Of a stretch of DNA of 64,000 nucleotides, positions 36,201-46,335 are shown in pieces; the first letter of the stretch is position 1, and each line of letters begins with the position of its first letter. The DNA comes from Knoxdaviesia capensis (lineage: Eukaryota > Ascomycota > Sordariomycetes > Microascales > Gondwanamycetaceae). A program made the translations under genes and the position numbers. The stretch lies in NCBI GenBank assembly GCA_001510575.1, contig LNGK01000002.1:1352144-1416143 (forward strand). Direction: 5' to 3'. Below the pieces are notes generated by a model that was given only the letters and a program-made list of their open reading frames with translations, was not told where the DNA came from and searched no databases.

Positions 36201-36761
36201 CGGATGCATGTAGTCGACACCAGTATCGATAATCGCCACAACCGCCCCCTTTCCCCGGTACCCGGCCTCGTGAGCGCGCCGCACGCCGGTCGAATCATGC
36301 ACCGAGGCATTCCCGGGCCGGGCTGCACTCAGCGCATCGTCAACAGCCCGCCGCTGCCACTGCGCCACGTCCGGCACGGGCGCAGCGAGCTCGTACGTCC
36401 CGGCCGTCCACGCCCGCGCGACGTCCCGCAGGGCCTGCAGCGCATCAACGGACGTGCGGGCCGAGCCAACGCTGAAGCCGCGGAACACGGGCGAGTCGAA
36501 CACGCGGCGCACGGCCACGCCGGCTGCGGCAAGCCGGGTGGCCACGGCGGCCAGGTCGGCCTCGGGCGCGATTTCGACGATGAGCTTCTCGGTAAAGGCG
36601 ATTGAGCCCGGCACGGACAGGCCATCGCGCGTGGCGCGTGCGGGGGTGGGGGCGTCGCGCACGGAGAGGCGTGCTGGGGTGCTGAGACGGGTGGATGTGC
36701 TGCTGCCGCTGGCTGCGAGCACGGCGGCTGCGTGGAGAGCGAGGAGAGTGGAGAGACGCAT
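33247..36761 (-). CDS. Secreted subtilisin-like serine protease (S8, Vpr/minor extracellular protease type)
   Basis: Eight minus-strand exons: 36761-36198, 36132-36069, 36002-35785, 35630-34336, 34256-34147, 34080-33978, 33908-33821 and 33621-33247. They total 938 residues, and every junction keeps the frame with GT-AG ends. The order is signal peptide (MRLSTLLALHAAAVLA), an I9-like propeptide (FTEKLIVEIAPEADLAAVAT to about residue 125), then the S8 domain. Catalytic residues are Asp179 (IIDTGVDYMHP), His230 (YHGHGTSVASV) and Ser547 (NSGTSMAAPYVAG). The long gap between His and Ser contains a PA-like insertion (about 360-480), as in Vpr-type proteases. A beta-rich Fn3-like region and an extra C-terminal domain ending in NNWDVIMHDFEVIPQ follow. 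It lacks a membrane anchor, so it should be secreted. The upstream in-frame ATG at 36851 was rejected because the signal peptide starts at 36761. Confidence 0.88.
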
Positions 36762-38984
36762 GGTGGGCGACGATATCTGCCTTTTTCTCTGAAAGACAAC
36801 AAGTAACACGCTAGAGGCGTGCGGAGGAGAGAATCGGAATGTGCATGGCAACGCAGAGGGGGCGACCGGGGCTCATATACTTCCAGATTCCGAAGGGTCC
36901 ATTGGACTGGAGGAGTGAACCATCGGCGTGGCAGTTGTACCATGCCCAGATGGCCGGAACACCACACGGACACCTTGCATCGTTTTTGGAAGGTGATATT
37001 GTGTTGGGAGAGTGTGGGCGAGTTGTTGCTGTTCATTTTCCGGCTCGTTAATTACGGTGACATTGAAGAGTCAACGTATTCCCGGATATCCCCAGCCTCG
37101 CTTTCTAATGACATGACCAACGGCGGACTTCGTTGCTGCACGAGTGGCTTGCAAGCGGCGTAGCTGCGACCTCCGATGGGACTGTGATCTTATCAATCTG
37201 ATCTATACGGCCAGCCAACCATCACGGGCCATGAACGGCTGCCCCTTCGCCCAGAGAAAAGTCAAAGTTCTTTTTACAGGACCTTCGAACTGCTGACGAG
37301 GGAAAGGCCAAGGCTTACCATCGACCAGGATGCCAGTTTCTTTTCCTCCCCTCCTTCGTTCTTTGGTTATCCCTGGTATACTGTTACACTCATGCACTCC
37401 CGTTACTAAGAACCACCTCTGCGGTCTTGTTCGCCCAGACTTTGGACACAGACTCACTGGCTAATGCTCGAGGACAGATACCCCGAGATCGGTGGCAGCA
37501 CAGCGCATAATCCCCGAGGGCTGCGGCCTTTTCTTTGTTCCGTTATCTTCTATTGTGTCAGGGGATGTGCAGACGGTTCCCAGCAAATGCGACCGACTTG
37601 CTGGATCGAGAAGCCTGGGATCCAGGTGATGAGCTGAATAAACCTGATATATATACTGTATATACGGTTCCCATCATTTCTAGGATAGCTCTATGTTCAT
37701 CCTCGAGAGTTCCAAGTGGTCGATATGGTATAAATATAGCACAGCCCGTATTATCTGCCGTTGCCTGTGGTGGTTCCCAGCTACCGTATTAGGCGAACTT
37801 ACATGGCCAAATAATGCACTCTAAAGTTACCGCGCCGTAGAATCTTCGATCCTCGCAAGAAACGACCTTCTGCTTGCGTGTACTTGTAAGGTGTTGGTGG
37901 TTCTTAATAACAGGCTCTGTACGGGTGAGGTACAAGTTACATCTTGAGCCTGATTTCGAGGTGTCTCTGCGACAGTCGGCTTAGAGGATCTAACAGTTCG
38001 TATGGTTGTGTCTTCCACCCGAAGATCGCCGGAGTGTTCAGTGCTGCAGACTGGTCTGAGCTGTCGGCGTGTAAGTCCCGTGCGCTTTCACGATATGAGC
38101 GAGTATGTATGCACAGATGGCTAGCAAAAGGAGATCTAACGAACCCACTCCGAGTACCAAGTAGTGCAGCAGCAAGTACATAGAGAACGAGTCTAGTTTG
38201 GCCACATATTGAAGAAGAAAGTACTCCTACAACCATCGGCATCTCGGCCACAGAGAGATGGGCATCTTCCGATATTGAGCTACCGCGGATATGCGACTAT
38301 CGGGGATATGCAGCAAAGCGGGGTTTGCAGGTATGCCCAAGTTCCAAAAGGCGGGGGAATTTTTCGCTAGGCACTGCAGGGGTTCCAGAAATGTTCCAGA
38401 GTGTTTCATCCTTCTGAAAGCTCCTCTACAAGTGGGCGGTGGGAGGGAAGGTGCGAAGCTGAGCTCTTGCCTGCTGTTTTTCCAACTTCACCTTATTTGA
38501 ACCCCTCCAAAAGTACATGACTTGATACCTTCACAACCGGAAGGAACGCTTTTTCTTTTCCTGTTCTAGAACATCTCCTCTCCTTCCTCTCTTGAAACCG
38601 AAATATCACGAACTTCTATCAATATCCTCACTTCAATCCCATTGTGCCTCTAAACTTTCCCCCCCCTCTTTGCAAGCTTTGAGTGTTTGCTCTACTGCTT
38701 ACATGAAATAAGTCCACCAATTAATTGCTCGTCCTTGTTTCAACAACCCTACAAACTTGTTTCGCTTTGACCATCACGTTGACCCTGCTCCAGCTGTTTG
38801 TGTTTCCTCCTCCATCCAGACCCCAATCCTTCTGCGAACCGTCTGCTTTTTCTCTTCCTTTTCGTCTTCATCCCTCTTCTGCGTCTCTCTCAGTCAAATC
38901 CAACCTCCTACCCACCATTTCCAACTTCTTCTAGACACCCTATCTCAAGTTCTCGAGTTCCCACCTTCAAAAACCTCCTTCACC
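36762..38984. other. Divergent intergenic region between the subtilase and epimerase genes
   Basis: No gene is supported in 2.2 kb. An AT-rich patch lies at 37620-37810. A GCTACCGCGG...TATCGGGG element lies at 38279-38305 and recurs at 42860-42889. The right 450 bp are pyrimidine-rich leader of the epimerase gene. Confidence 0.7.
38279..38305 (+). repeat. Dispersed element, GCTACCGCGG with TATCGGGG (copy A)
   Basis: The exact decamer GCTACCGCGG is followed within 30 bp by a GATATGC-like word and TATCGGGG, as at 42860-42889. It is probably a fragment of a dispersed repeat. Confidence 0.6.
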
Positions 38985-40174
38985 ATGGACCGCCGCAACA
39001 AGCCCTCCGCCCTCGTCACCACCCCGGGCCTCCCGCCGCAGCCGCAGGTGACGATTTCGCACGGCAACTCGCGCGTGTCGGCCGTGCTGCCGACCGGCGA
39101 GAGCGTCGAGGTGCTGCTGTACGGCGCCACCGTCATCAGCTGGAAGGACGCCACCACGCGCGAGCGGCTGTGGCTCAGCGAGTCGGCGTCTCTGGACGGC
39201 TCCAAGGCCGTGCGCGGCGGCATCCCGCTGGTGTTCCCGGTATGTATCGATCGGCCTTTTTTGGCTGTCTTTGCTGCTCCCGAGTCTCGTCTACGGGGCT
39301 CCGGCCCACCCACCCCCGGCTGCCGGCGGCGCGAAAAGCAAACATTCATGGCACCCCGCTAACCTCCCCCGGCCTCGCTTCGATAGGTCTTCGGCACCGC
39401 CCCCGACCACGCCTCCGTCGCCAGCCTGCCGCAGCACGGCTTCGCCCGCAACTCGGTGTGGGACTTCCTCGGCAAGTCGACCAGCGAGGGCGACGGCTCG
39501 TCGGTCAAGCTCGACTTTGCCCTGTCGTCGGCCACCATGCCCGAGGCGTCGAAGGCCCTGTGGCCGTATACCTTCGGCCTGCTGTACAGTGTCACGCTGT
39601 CGCGCGACGGCCTGAGCACATCGATCGTCGTTACCAACGAGGGCACCGAGCCGTTCGACTTCCAGGTGCTGCTGCACACGTACCTGGCCATTGAGGTGGG
39701 TCGTCTTTTGCTTCTGAGCTTGTGTGGCGTTACGTCACGGTCCGCGGCCGCGTACAGTTACTGACGCATGCATGCATGCATGATCCGTGTGTTTAGGACA
39801 TCACCAAGGTCTCCGTGTCCGGCCTCGACGGCGGCGAGTACATCGACAAGGTCGACGGCGCAGCGCTGAAGGCGCAGGCCGGCGCCGTGACCATCAGCGG
39901 CGAGACCGACCGCATCTACACGCCGGCCGGCGGCGCCGCCGCCAAGATCGAGGTGGCCGAGGCCGGCAGCGTGTCGTACACGGTGCTGCGCGACAACCTC
40001 GCCGACGTGGTGGTGTGGAACCCGTGGGCCGACAAGGCCGCCAGCACCGCCGACTTTGCGCCCAACGACGGCTTCAACAAGATGATCTGCATCGAGGCCG
40101 GCGCCGTGCGCGGCTGGCAGCGGCTCGAGGCCGGCGATGTGTTCGAGGGCGGCCAGACTATCATTTCGCCGTAG
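38985..40174 (+). CDS. Glucose-6-phosphate 1-epimerase (aldose 1-epimerase fold)
   Basis: Exons 38985-39239, 39387-39695 and 39797-40174 (all phase 0) encode 313 residues, the usual length of yeast YMR099C-type enzymes. These cytosolic enzymes interconvert alpha- and beta-glucose 6-phosphate. Family blocks seen are VEVLLYGATVISWK, AVRGGIPLVFPVFG (split by intron 1), LPQHGFARNSVWDFLG with the conserved His and Arg, DFQVLLHTYLAI, VVVWNPWADKA and FNKMICIEAG with the likely catalytic Glu. No signal peptide is present. Intron 2 contains a GCAT tandem run (39766-39782) and a TTACGTCA word. The start at 38985 follows a CACC context and gives the expected family N-terminus. Confidence 0.92.
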
Positions 40175-40755
40175 GAACCGGGGGCGACCACGTTGTGGAG
40201 AGGGACGAGGAGCGGCCCAGCCGTTCGGAGTGCAGGCGATCGAGCGCAGGGGCGAGGTCACGAAGACTACTACTACTCTAGACAGGCCGTGAAATGGCAC
40301 ATCTGATTTCCTTTTTGTTTCCTTTGCTTCACCGTTGATTCCAATCCACATTCGCAGGTTCGTAATAATGGCAAAGCGACCATTTAGTACTGATGCTAAC
40401 ATCCCGGAGCACGCTGCTCGACTGAGAACCGCCCCGACGTTTCTCTGGTGCTTGGCTATGAGCACGGTGACTATGAACACGGGAGGTCTGTAGGTTAGGA
40501 ATCCATTAATTTTATTTCCGGTTCAATGACTTGGCTCAACACGAGAACATATCGCAAAGGATTCTCATGAGGTGCAGACTTTGTCTATTTTAAGGATGAT
40601 CCTGCCAGGTAATCCTTCAAATGCTATTTATGCATGACTCCGGAAGACCCGGCCTAACCACAGGGATGAATGCGATAGAGGAGACCTGATCTAGACAGAG
40701 AGAAGAAAAAAATGCTTTTTAAACCACACGAGACCGGGACTCCCCTCTTCTGGCT
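40175..40755. other. Convergent intergenic region between epimerase and DAHP synthase genes
   Basis: About 580 bp with the 3' ends of both genes. No gene or distinctive repeat seen. Confidence 0.75.
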
Positions 40756-42240
40756 TTAGCCACTCCGTTCCTCGCGGTAGTACCCGGCAATCAGAAAGGC
40801 CAACTCCAGCGCCTGGCGCTCGTTGAGTCTGGGATCGCAGAAACTGGTGTAGTTGGTTGACAGATCGTCCTCATCCAGCCGCTCGCCGCCGCCCAGACAC
40901 TCGGTCACCGCATCGCCGGTGAGCTCCAGGTGCACGCCGCCCAGGTAGCTCCCGAGCTCGCGGTGCACGGCCAGCGTCTCCTGCAGCTCGGTGAAGATAT
41001 CGTGGAAGCGGCGGGTCTTGACGCCCTGCGGGGTAGTCACCGTGTTGCCGTGCATGGGGTCGCACTGCCAGACCACGCAGCGGCGGAACTCGCTGCCCTC
41101 GACGGCGCGGATGTGGTCGGGCAGCAGCGCGCGCACCTTGGCGGCGCCGTACCGCGTGATTAGCGTGACCTTTCCCGGCTCGGCCGCCGGGTTGAGCACG
41201 CGCAGCAGCGCCACCAGGTCGCTGGCGGGGGTGGTGGGGCCGACCTTGACGCCGACGGGGTTGGCGATGCCGCGGAAGAACTCGACGTGGGCGTGGTCGA
41301 GCTGGCGCGTGCGGTCACCGATCCACAGGAAGTGCGCCGACGTGTCGAAGTACTGCTTGTTCGAAGGCGGCGGCGGCGGCGGCGCTCGGCTGGGGCTGGG
41401 GCTGGCGTCCAGCACCGGCGTGTCGAGCAGCCGCGTCAGGCTCTCCTCGTACGGCAGGAGCAGGCCCTCGTGGCTGGTGTACAGGTCGACGGTGCCGAGC
41501 TGCTGCATGCTGTCGGCGCCGATGGTGTGCAGGAAGCGGAGCATGTCGGTGATGGCGAGCGCGGCCTCGGAATAGCGAGACCGCAGCGCTTCGTCTTTAA
41601 CGTGGCCGAGGTCCCAGTCGAGCGGGCGGCGCAGATCGGCAATGCCCGACGCCAGAGCGGCGCGGATGTAGTTGAGGGTGGCGGCGGAGAAGTGGTAGGC
41701 TCTGCAGAGGGGTTCGTCGGTCAGTCAGCTGGATATCTCGGGACTTGTTGTTTCTTCGGTCAGGGGCACATACTTCACCAGCCGGCCCGGGTCAATTTCG
41801 CGCTGGTCGACGGCAAAGCCGTTTAGAATGTCCCCGCGGAACGACGGAAGCTCCCGCCCGTCGACCATCTCGGTCGGACTCGACCGCGGCTTCGCATACT
41901 GGCCGGCCATGCGGCCAATGCGCACCACCGGCTTGTCGGCACCCCACGTCAGCACCAGACTCATCTGCAGCAGCAGCTTGATCTTCGACTCGATGGCGTC
42001 CTGGCGGCAGTAGTCGAAGAGCTCGGCGCAGTCGCCGCCCTGGAGCAGGAAGGCCTTTCCCTCGGCCACGGCGCGGAGGCGCTCCTTCAGCGCGACGATC
42101 TCGCGCGGGTGCACCAGCGGCGGCAGCCGTGACAGCTCGGCTTCGGCGGCGGCTACGGCGGCCGGGTCGGTGTACGGCGGGGCCTGCAGGATCTTCTTGG
42201 AGCGCCAGGACGACGGCGTCCACGGGTCGGAGTCGGCCAT
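40756..42240 (-). CDS. 3-Deoxy-7-phosphoheptulonate (DAHP) synthase, class II
   Basis: Minus-strand exons 42240-41774 and 41701-40756 flank a 72-bp intron (GTATGT donor, TGCAG acceptor, phase 2) and encode 470 residues. The enzyme joins phosphoenolpyruvate and erythrose 4-phosphate, the first step of the shikimate pathway. It is the class II (plant/bacterial AroA-II) type. Landmarks are AFLLQGGDCAE (metal-binding Cys), RIGRMAGQYAKPRS, VRAYHFSAATLN-like block across the intron, GTVDLYTSHEGLLLPYE, NPVGVKVGPT, QCDPMHGNT (His), GVHLELTGD (Glu) and YTSFCDPRLN (Asp). A Ser/Pro-rich insertion with six consecutive prolines (about residues 255-278) is encoded by a GGC/GCC-rich repeat and looks lineage-specific. 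The promoter holds a TGAGTCA site and a TATA box. Confidence 0.93.
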
Positions 42241-42364
42241 GCTGGAGGGAGGTGTGTGGGGTGGGGTAAGACTTGGCTGTGTATGGCTGTGTACAAGAGA
42301 AGAAGATGCAATGTGAGGAAAAGCAATAGAAATGTGTAGAACTAGAGTCTCAAGGTCCGGTCTT

Positions 42365-42371
42365 CTATATA
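42365..42371 (-). promoter_or_regulatory. TATA box of the DAHP synthase gene
   Basis: TATATAG on the minus strand, about 125 bp upstream of the ATG at 42240. Confidence 0.5.
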
Positions 42372-42402
42372 ACGATGCTGTGGAAGGTGAATGTGAGTGA
42401 GG

Positions 42403-42409
42403 TGAGTCA
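42403..42409 (-). promoter_or_regulatory. Gcn4/CpcA binding site (TGAGTCA)
   Basis: An exact TGAGTCA, the core site for the fungal cross-pathway control activator, lies 163 bp upstream of the start and about 32 bp upstream of the TATA box. Its placement before an amino-acid biosynthesis gene supports function. Confidence 0.6.
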
Positions 42410-42859
42410 CTCGAGATATGTGGCGGCTGCGCTTAGGACAGCCGTGATTGAGAGCCCCAGATCCTGGAAATGAATAGAAACCCGGATTGCAGCACACTCA
42501 AGACTTTTCTGGTCCAAACTCAATGAAGATGAATAGTGGAAATGCTTTTTAAACAAAGACTTTTGATCAATGATGGAGAATGCCAATTGATGCTAGAAAA
42601 TAACGGGAAAAGGCCACAGTAATGCAAGGGAAGCAAACAAAAAGAGACACACAAACAAGAGGAGAACTCCCTAAGACAATGCAACTTTTGAGAAATGCTC
42701 ACTAGAAAAGAAAGGGAAAAAATATAATGTGGCCACATAAACTTGATTCCAAAATGTATTGATTGAACCAAAGTGTGTGACACATGTCAAGAAGAAAAAG
42801 AAATATATATATTTTACACAAAGTGCTTTTTCTTTTAACGCCGCGCTTAACCGCACTCG

Positions 42860-42889
42860 GCTACCGCGGGTGATATGCACTTATCGGGG
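42860..42889 (+). repeat. Dispersed element, GCTACCGCGG with TTATCGGGG (copy B)
   Basis: Same order of words as at 38279-38305. The 11-mer CTTATCGGGGC at 42880-42890 occurs again, inverted, at 52760-52770. Confidence 0.6.
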
Positions 42890-42924
42890 CAGCACCCAGA
42901 AGCGGCCCCGATTGGTGCATTGCA

Positions 42925-42954
42925 TGTATCGGGGCGTGTGGCGGCCCCGATACA
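42925..42954. repeat. Perfect 11-bp inverted repeat
   Basis: Arms TGTATCGGGGC and GCCCCGATACA are separated by 8 bp, about 180 bp before the HYPK start codon. It could form a hairpin or be a dimeric factor site. Confidence 0.85.
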
Positions 42955-43133
42955 AGAATCCAACAGCTACAGGCTTTTTTTTTCTGCTGCCAACGACAAC
43001 TTCATCCTTCACACATCACCGGCGATATCTAGTTGCGCCGACTATTCTGTTCCCCGACACTTCCACCGTCCCGCTCCGAGTTTCCACATCTCTCTCCTCC
43101 CACACGCCGCCTCCACCCCGCCTCCACCCCGCC

Positions 43134-43653
43134 ATGTCCGCCGACAAGAAGCCGACCACCAACGCGGCCGCGGCCGCAGCCGCCGCCGCCGACGCCGACG
43201 ACGAAGTGCAGCCGCTGGCCAAGTCGGCCGAGGACCGCAAGGCCGCGTCCGCGCTTGCCACGCTCGACGCCACCGGCGACGACTCGCGCCAGGCCGACGT
43301 CGACGTCGACGCCGTGAGCAAGGCCGCGCTGGCGCTGGCTGGGTCGAAGAGCGTCGACAAGGCCGCGGCGAAGAGCGCGGCTGTCAAGGTCGACCAGGCC
43401 GATGTTGCGCTGCTGGTGGGTGGCCCTTTTTCATTTCTCTCGGGGGGGGTTTTCGTGTCTTGGTCCCCGAGATCCCCGGAGTCCGGTTCCAGGGGCACAA
43501 CCGCAGGCATTCACTGAGAGCTTCACTTACTCACTCATATCTTACAACACCCAGGTCGAAGAGCTCGAGCTCACCAAGCAGAAGGCCACCGAGCTGTTGA
43601 AAGCCAACGAGGGCGACGCCGTCAAGGCGATCCAGGCCTTCATCAAGGCATAG
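43134..43653 (+). CDS. HYPK-like UBA-domain protein (NatA regulator)
   Basis: Exons 43134-43415 and 43555-43653 (phase 0, 139-bp intron with GTGGGT donor and CCCAG acceptor) encode 126 residues. HYPK binds the NatA N-terminal acetyltransferase at the ribosome and inhibits it. Its C-terminal domain is a UBA-like three-helix bundle related to that of NAC-alpha. Here VKVDQADVALLVEELELTKQ runs across the intron and continues into KATELLKANEGDAVKAIQAF, a good match to the HYPK/NAC UBA pattern. The N-terminal half is Ala/Asp-rich, disordered, and begins with an alanine run (residues about 11-20). No NAC domain is present, which argues for HYPK rather than NAC-alpha. Confidence 0.8.
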
Positions 43654-43964
43654 ACGATCCCCGACACCAACTTCACCCGAATCGGAAGACGGTGATATCA
43701 CGGCCATTCCATGAATAGATGCATTCGCTTATGAGTTCGAGACGACGGCCAGGGAAGAAGACTTTACATGGCATACAGTAGCATTGTGCTTTTGCTTAGG
43801 GTTCGGGATCTGGGAGCACGGATACACAAAAACCGGCGGTAGGCGTCTGCTTGTTCTGAATATACCTTTTTTCTTTTCTGTTTTCCTTCGTTATTTCATC
43901 TATCGTTTGTTTCTCCCCGGATCCCCAACTGCAAGTAACATACATATATCATGAACGCCTTCCG
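43654..43964. other. Convergent intergenic region between HYPK and secreted glycoprotein genes
   Basis: About 310 bp of shared 3' sequence; nothing else seen. Confidence 0.75.
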
Positions 43965-46335
43965 CTAAGGCTCCTCCGGCGTATACCACGCCTTCACACA
44001 CACCGGCTTGAACATCAACGGATCCTCCGTGACCCACAGCGGCCCGCGCGGCGGCATCCTCCACGTCCGGTTCCCGTGTGGACCACCCGGCCCTCCCCCG
44101 CCATAGTCAGGCGGCGGTGGTGGGTACCCGCTGCCGGGGTAGTACGGCGCCGTGCCGTTATGCCCATAGCCGCCGCCAGGGCCCCCGGGCGGCCGGTGGC
44201 GCGGATGGTCCTGGTTGACCCACGCCAGCGGCCACATGGGGATGTAGCACCGCTCGTCCCACGCACACAGGTGGTCGCACGCCAGGTACTCGGTCTCCCA
44301 GCCCAGCCACGCCATCAGCTCGCCCAGCTGCTTCTCCCACCCTGCAGCGGCAGACGCCAGGCCGGCGACGGTGCGCTGCGAGATCTGCCGCGGCGCGCCG
44401 GCACTGGCGGCCGCAGCCACCTCGGCCATGACACTCGCAAACGCGCCCTCAACGGCAAACCCCAGCCGGAGCACCACGTCGCAGATGGTGCGCTGGGTTT
44501 CCTCGACCGCCCACCGCAGCTCGTCTTCGCCGGGCGCCGCGGGGCCCTTATCGGCCATCAGCCGCGTGTAGCGCTGGCTGCACCGTGCCATGGCGATATC
44601 GAAGGTGGCGGACGGCACCGTCCACGCCTCCGGGGCGGCGGAGTTGGCGGGGTACTCCAGCACCGGCACCAGGAACATGTGGTTGTGCTGGCGCAGCTGC
44701 GAGAGCCAGATCAGCACGGCGGTGCCGTTAACAGGGGCTGCAGCACCTGCCGCGCTATCGGAGCCACGCCCCGCAGCGGAAGCCGGGAACTTGGAAACCA
44801 TGGCCTCGGCAGCTTTGACGATCATCACAGTGCGCTGCACAATCTCGCGCGAGACTTCGACCCAGTCAACGCTGGTGCACCGCACCGCCGGGCTGCCGGC
44901 AGCGCCCGAGTCCGACAAGGCCTGGCGGAGCATCTGCTCCGTCATGTTCCGCATGGTCTCGGCGTCGTGCGGCATCACGCCCTCCAGGTGGTGGTAGCGG
45001 CGCCGGCGCGCCAGATGCCGCAGCCCCGTGCGCCACGACTCCTCGGCCTTCTCTGCGGCCACGGGACCGGTCGCCTTTCCTCCCGGCCCCGCCCACACAC
45101 CATGGGCCGTCAAGTTCAGCCGGCCGTGCTCATCCCGCGCGCGGTTCCACGACTGGTTGGCGTAGGTCGGCGAGTAGTAGTAACTGAGCACGCCGCCGCC
45201 ACATCCGGGTGCGGGCAGCCGCACCCGCGTCTCGCCGGAGCCGGAGCCTGCGCCGCCGCCCCGGCTGGAGCCGTAGTGGAACGTAGCGCTGACGAACCAC
45301 GCCCAGATCTGCGCGGTGACGAACGGCTGCCTGACGCGCCAGTCGGCCGTGCCGTTCGGGAACGTGCCGTTGGCGAACATCGGCGGCGGCAGCTCGACCC
45401 GGTCAGTGCGGGTGGGCTGCGGCGGCAGCTCGTAGTACGACGACACCGCCGTGCCGACCTCGTCCGCGTCTGCCGGAGTCGCCAGCGCGTTCGGCCCACC
45501 AGCAACCAGCCCGTCCCCCTCCTCCTCCAGCAGCGTGGGCAGCCCACCCCGCGGCAGATCCGGCGCCGTCACGTTGATATGACTAACAAGCGTCAGGCTC
45601 TCACTCATGAAATCGCACCAGATCATCTCAAACCCGGCGTTCATGCGCACGATGCCCTCGACGCCCCAGCCGGGCCCGCGCAGGCCGCGCGCCAGCAGCC
45701 AGTCGCACAGGCCCATGGCGCGCAGGTACTCGGGCGCCAGGCTGAAGAAGCGCTGCGGGTCGGGCGGGCCGGTCACGTTGCCGTACAGCAGCAGCATCTG
45801 CGTGTCGAGCTGGCCGAGGCCGAAGAGCGCTGCGGACGCGCCGTCGAAGTACAGGCACGGCACGGCGCGCACGGTCTGGTAGGTGAGCAGGAACGAGCGC
45901 GGCTGCGAGCCGGTGATGCCGTAGGCCATGTCTCTGTTCATGGTGCCGTGTTAGTCCGCAGTCCGCAGCCTCCGGGGATGTCAAAGAGCGAGAGTGAGAG
46001 AGAGAGAGCCGCGGAACTTACACGTCAAACGCCACCCACTCGGGACTCGGCGGCGTATCGGCGTCGTTGCGCCCGTGGTACAGCAGCGTGTACGCGGGGA
46101 TCTCGCACGCAGCCGCCGTGTGCCCGTTGGCGAACATGGTGTTCGGCAGCTGCTGCATCAGCCCCGCGGCCGACGCGAACAGGTGCGGTGCGGCCGACGA
46201 GAAGTTCAGCCGCCACGGCTGCTGCGCGCCGCCCAGCCCGGGCGCGGCGGTGCCGAAGAGCGGTGTTTGCTCGGCGGCCAGCGTCCGCCGGAGGCCCAGG
46301 CTGAGGACGGCCGCCGCGGCCGCGATCGGCCTCAT
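43965..46335 (-). CDS. Secreted glycoprotein of unknown function
   Basis: Minus-strand exons 46335-46022 and 45933-43965 flank an 88-bp intron (GTAAGT donor, ACAG acceptor, phase 2) and encode 760 residues. I recall similar unnamed secreted proteins from Eurotiomycetes but no function. A signal peptide (MRPIAAAAAVLSLGLRRTLA) is present. Conserved-looking blocks are LPNTMFANGHTAAACEIPAY, TLLYHGRNDADTPPSPEW, MAYGITGSQPRSFLLTYQT, VPCLYFDGASAALFG, GLCDWLLARG, FEMIWCDF and LGWETEYLACDHLCAWDERC. Many N-glycosylation sequons (NVT, NGT, NQS, NLT, NMT) and paired cysteines point to the secretory pathway. There is no membrane span in the body. The C-terminal 110 residues contain a Gly/Pro/Tyr-rich low-complexity stretch before a short ordered end. 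Intron splicing rebuilds a continuous FDVDMAYG block, which supports the model. Confidence 0.8.
45990..46008 (-). repeat. (CT)n run in the intron of the secreted glycoprotein gene
   Basis: GA on the plus strand, therefore CT on the sense strand, in the 5' part of the 88-bp intron. Confidence 0.85.

Larger units (their letters stand above)
42241..43133. other. Divergent promoter region between DAHP synthase and HYPK genes
   Basis: About 0.9 kb without a gene. It contains a TATA box and TGAGTCA site for the DAHP synthase gene, an AT-rich centre (42520-42830), and a GC-rich cluster of ATCGGGGC words with an 11-bp inverted repeat (42860-42954). Confidence 0.75.

Noticed and set aside
36762..36851. 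Upstream ATG extending the subtilase by 30 residues
   Set aside because: The hydrophobic signal peptide begins at the ATG at 36761; the extension gives a poor signal.
44076..46304. 742-codon plus-strand frame opposite the secreted glycoprotein gene
   Set aside because: Arg/Ala/His-rich composition typical of antisense GC-rich frames; no domain; it crosses the intron of the opposite gene.
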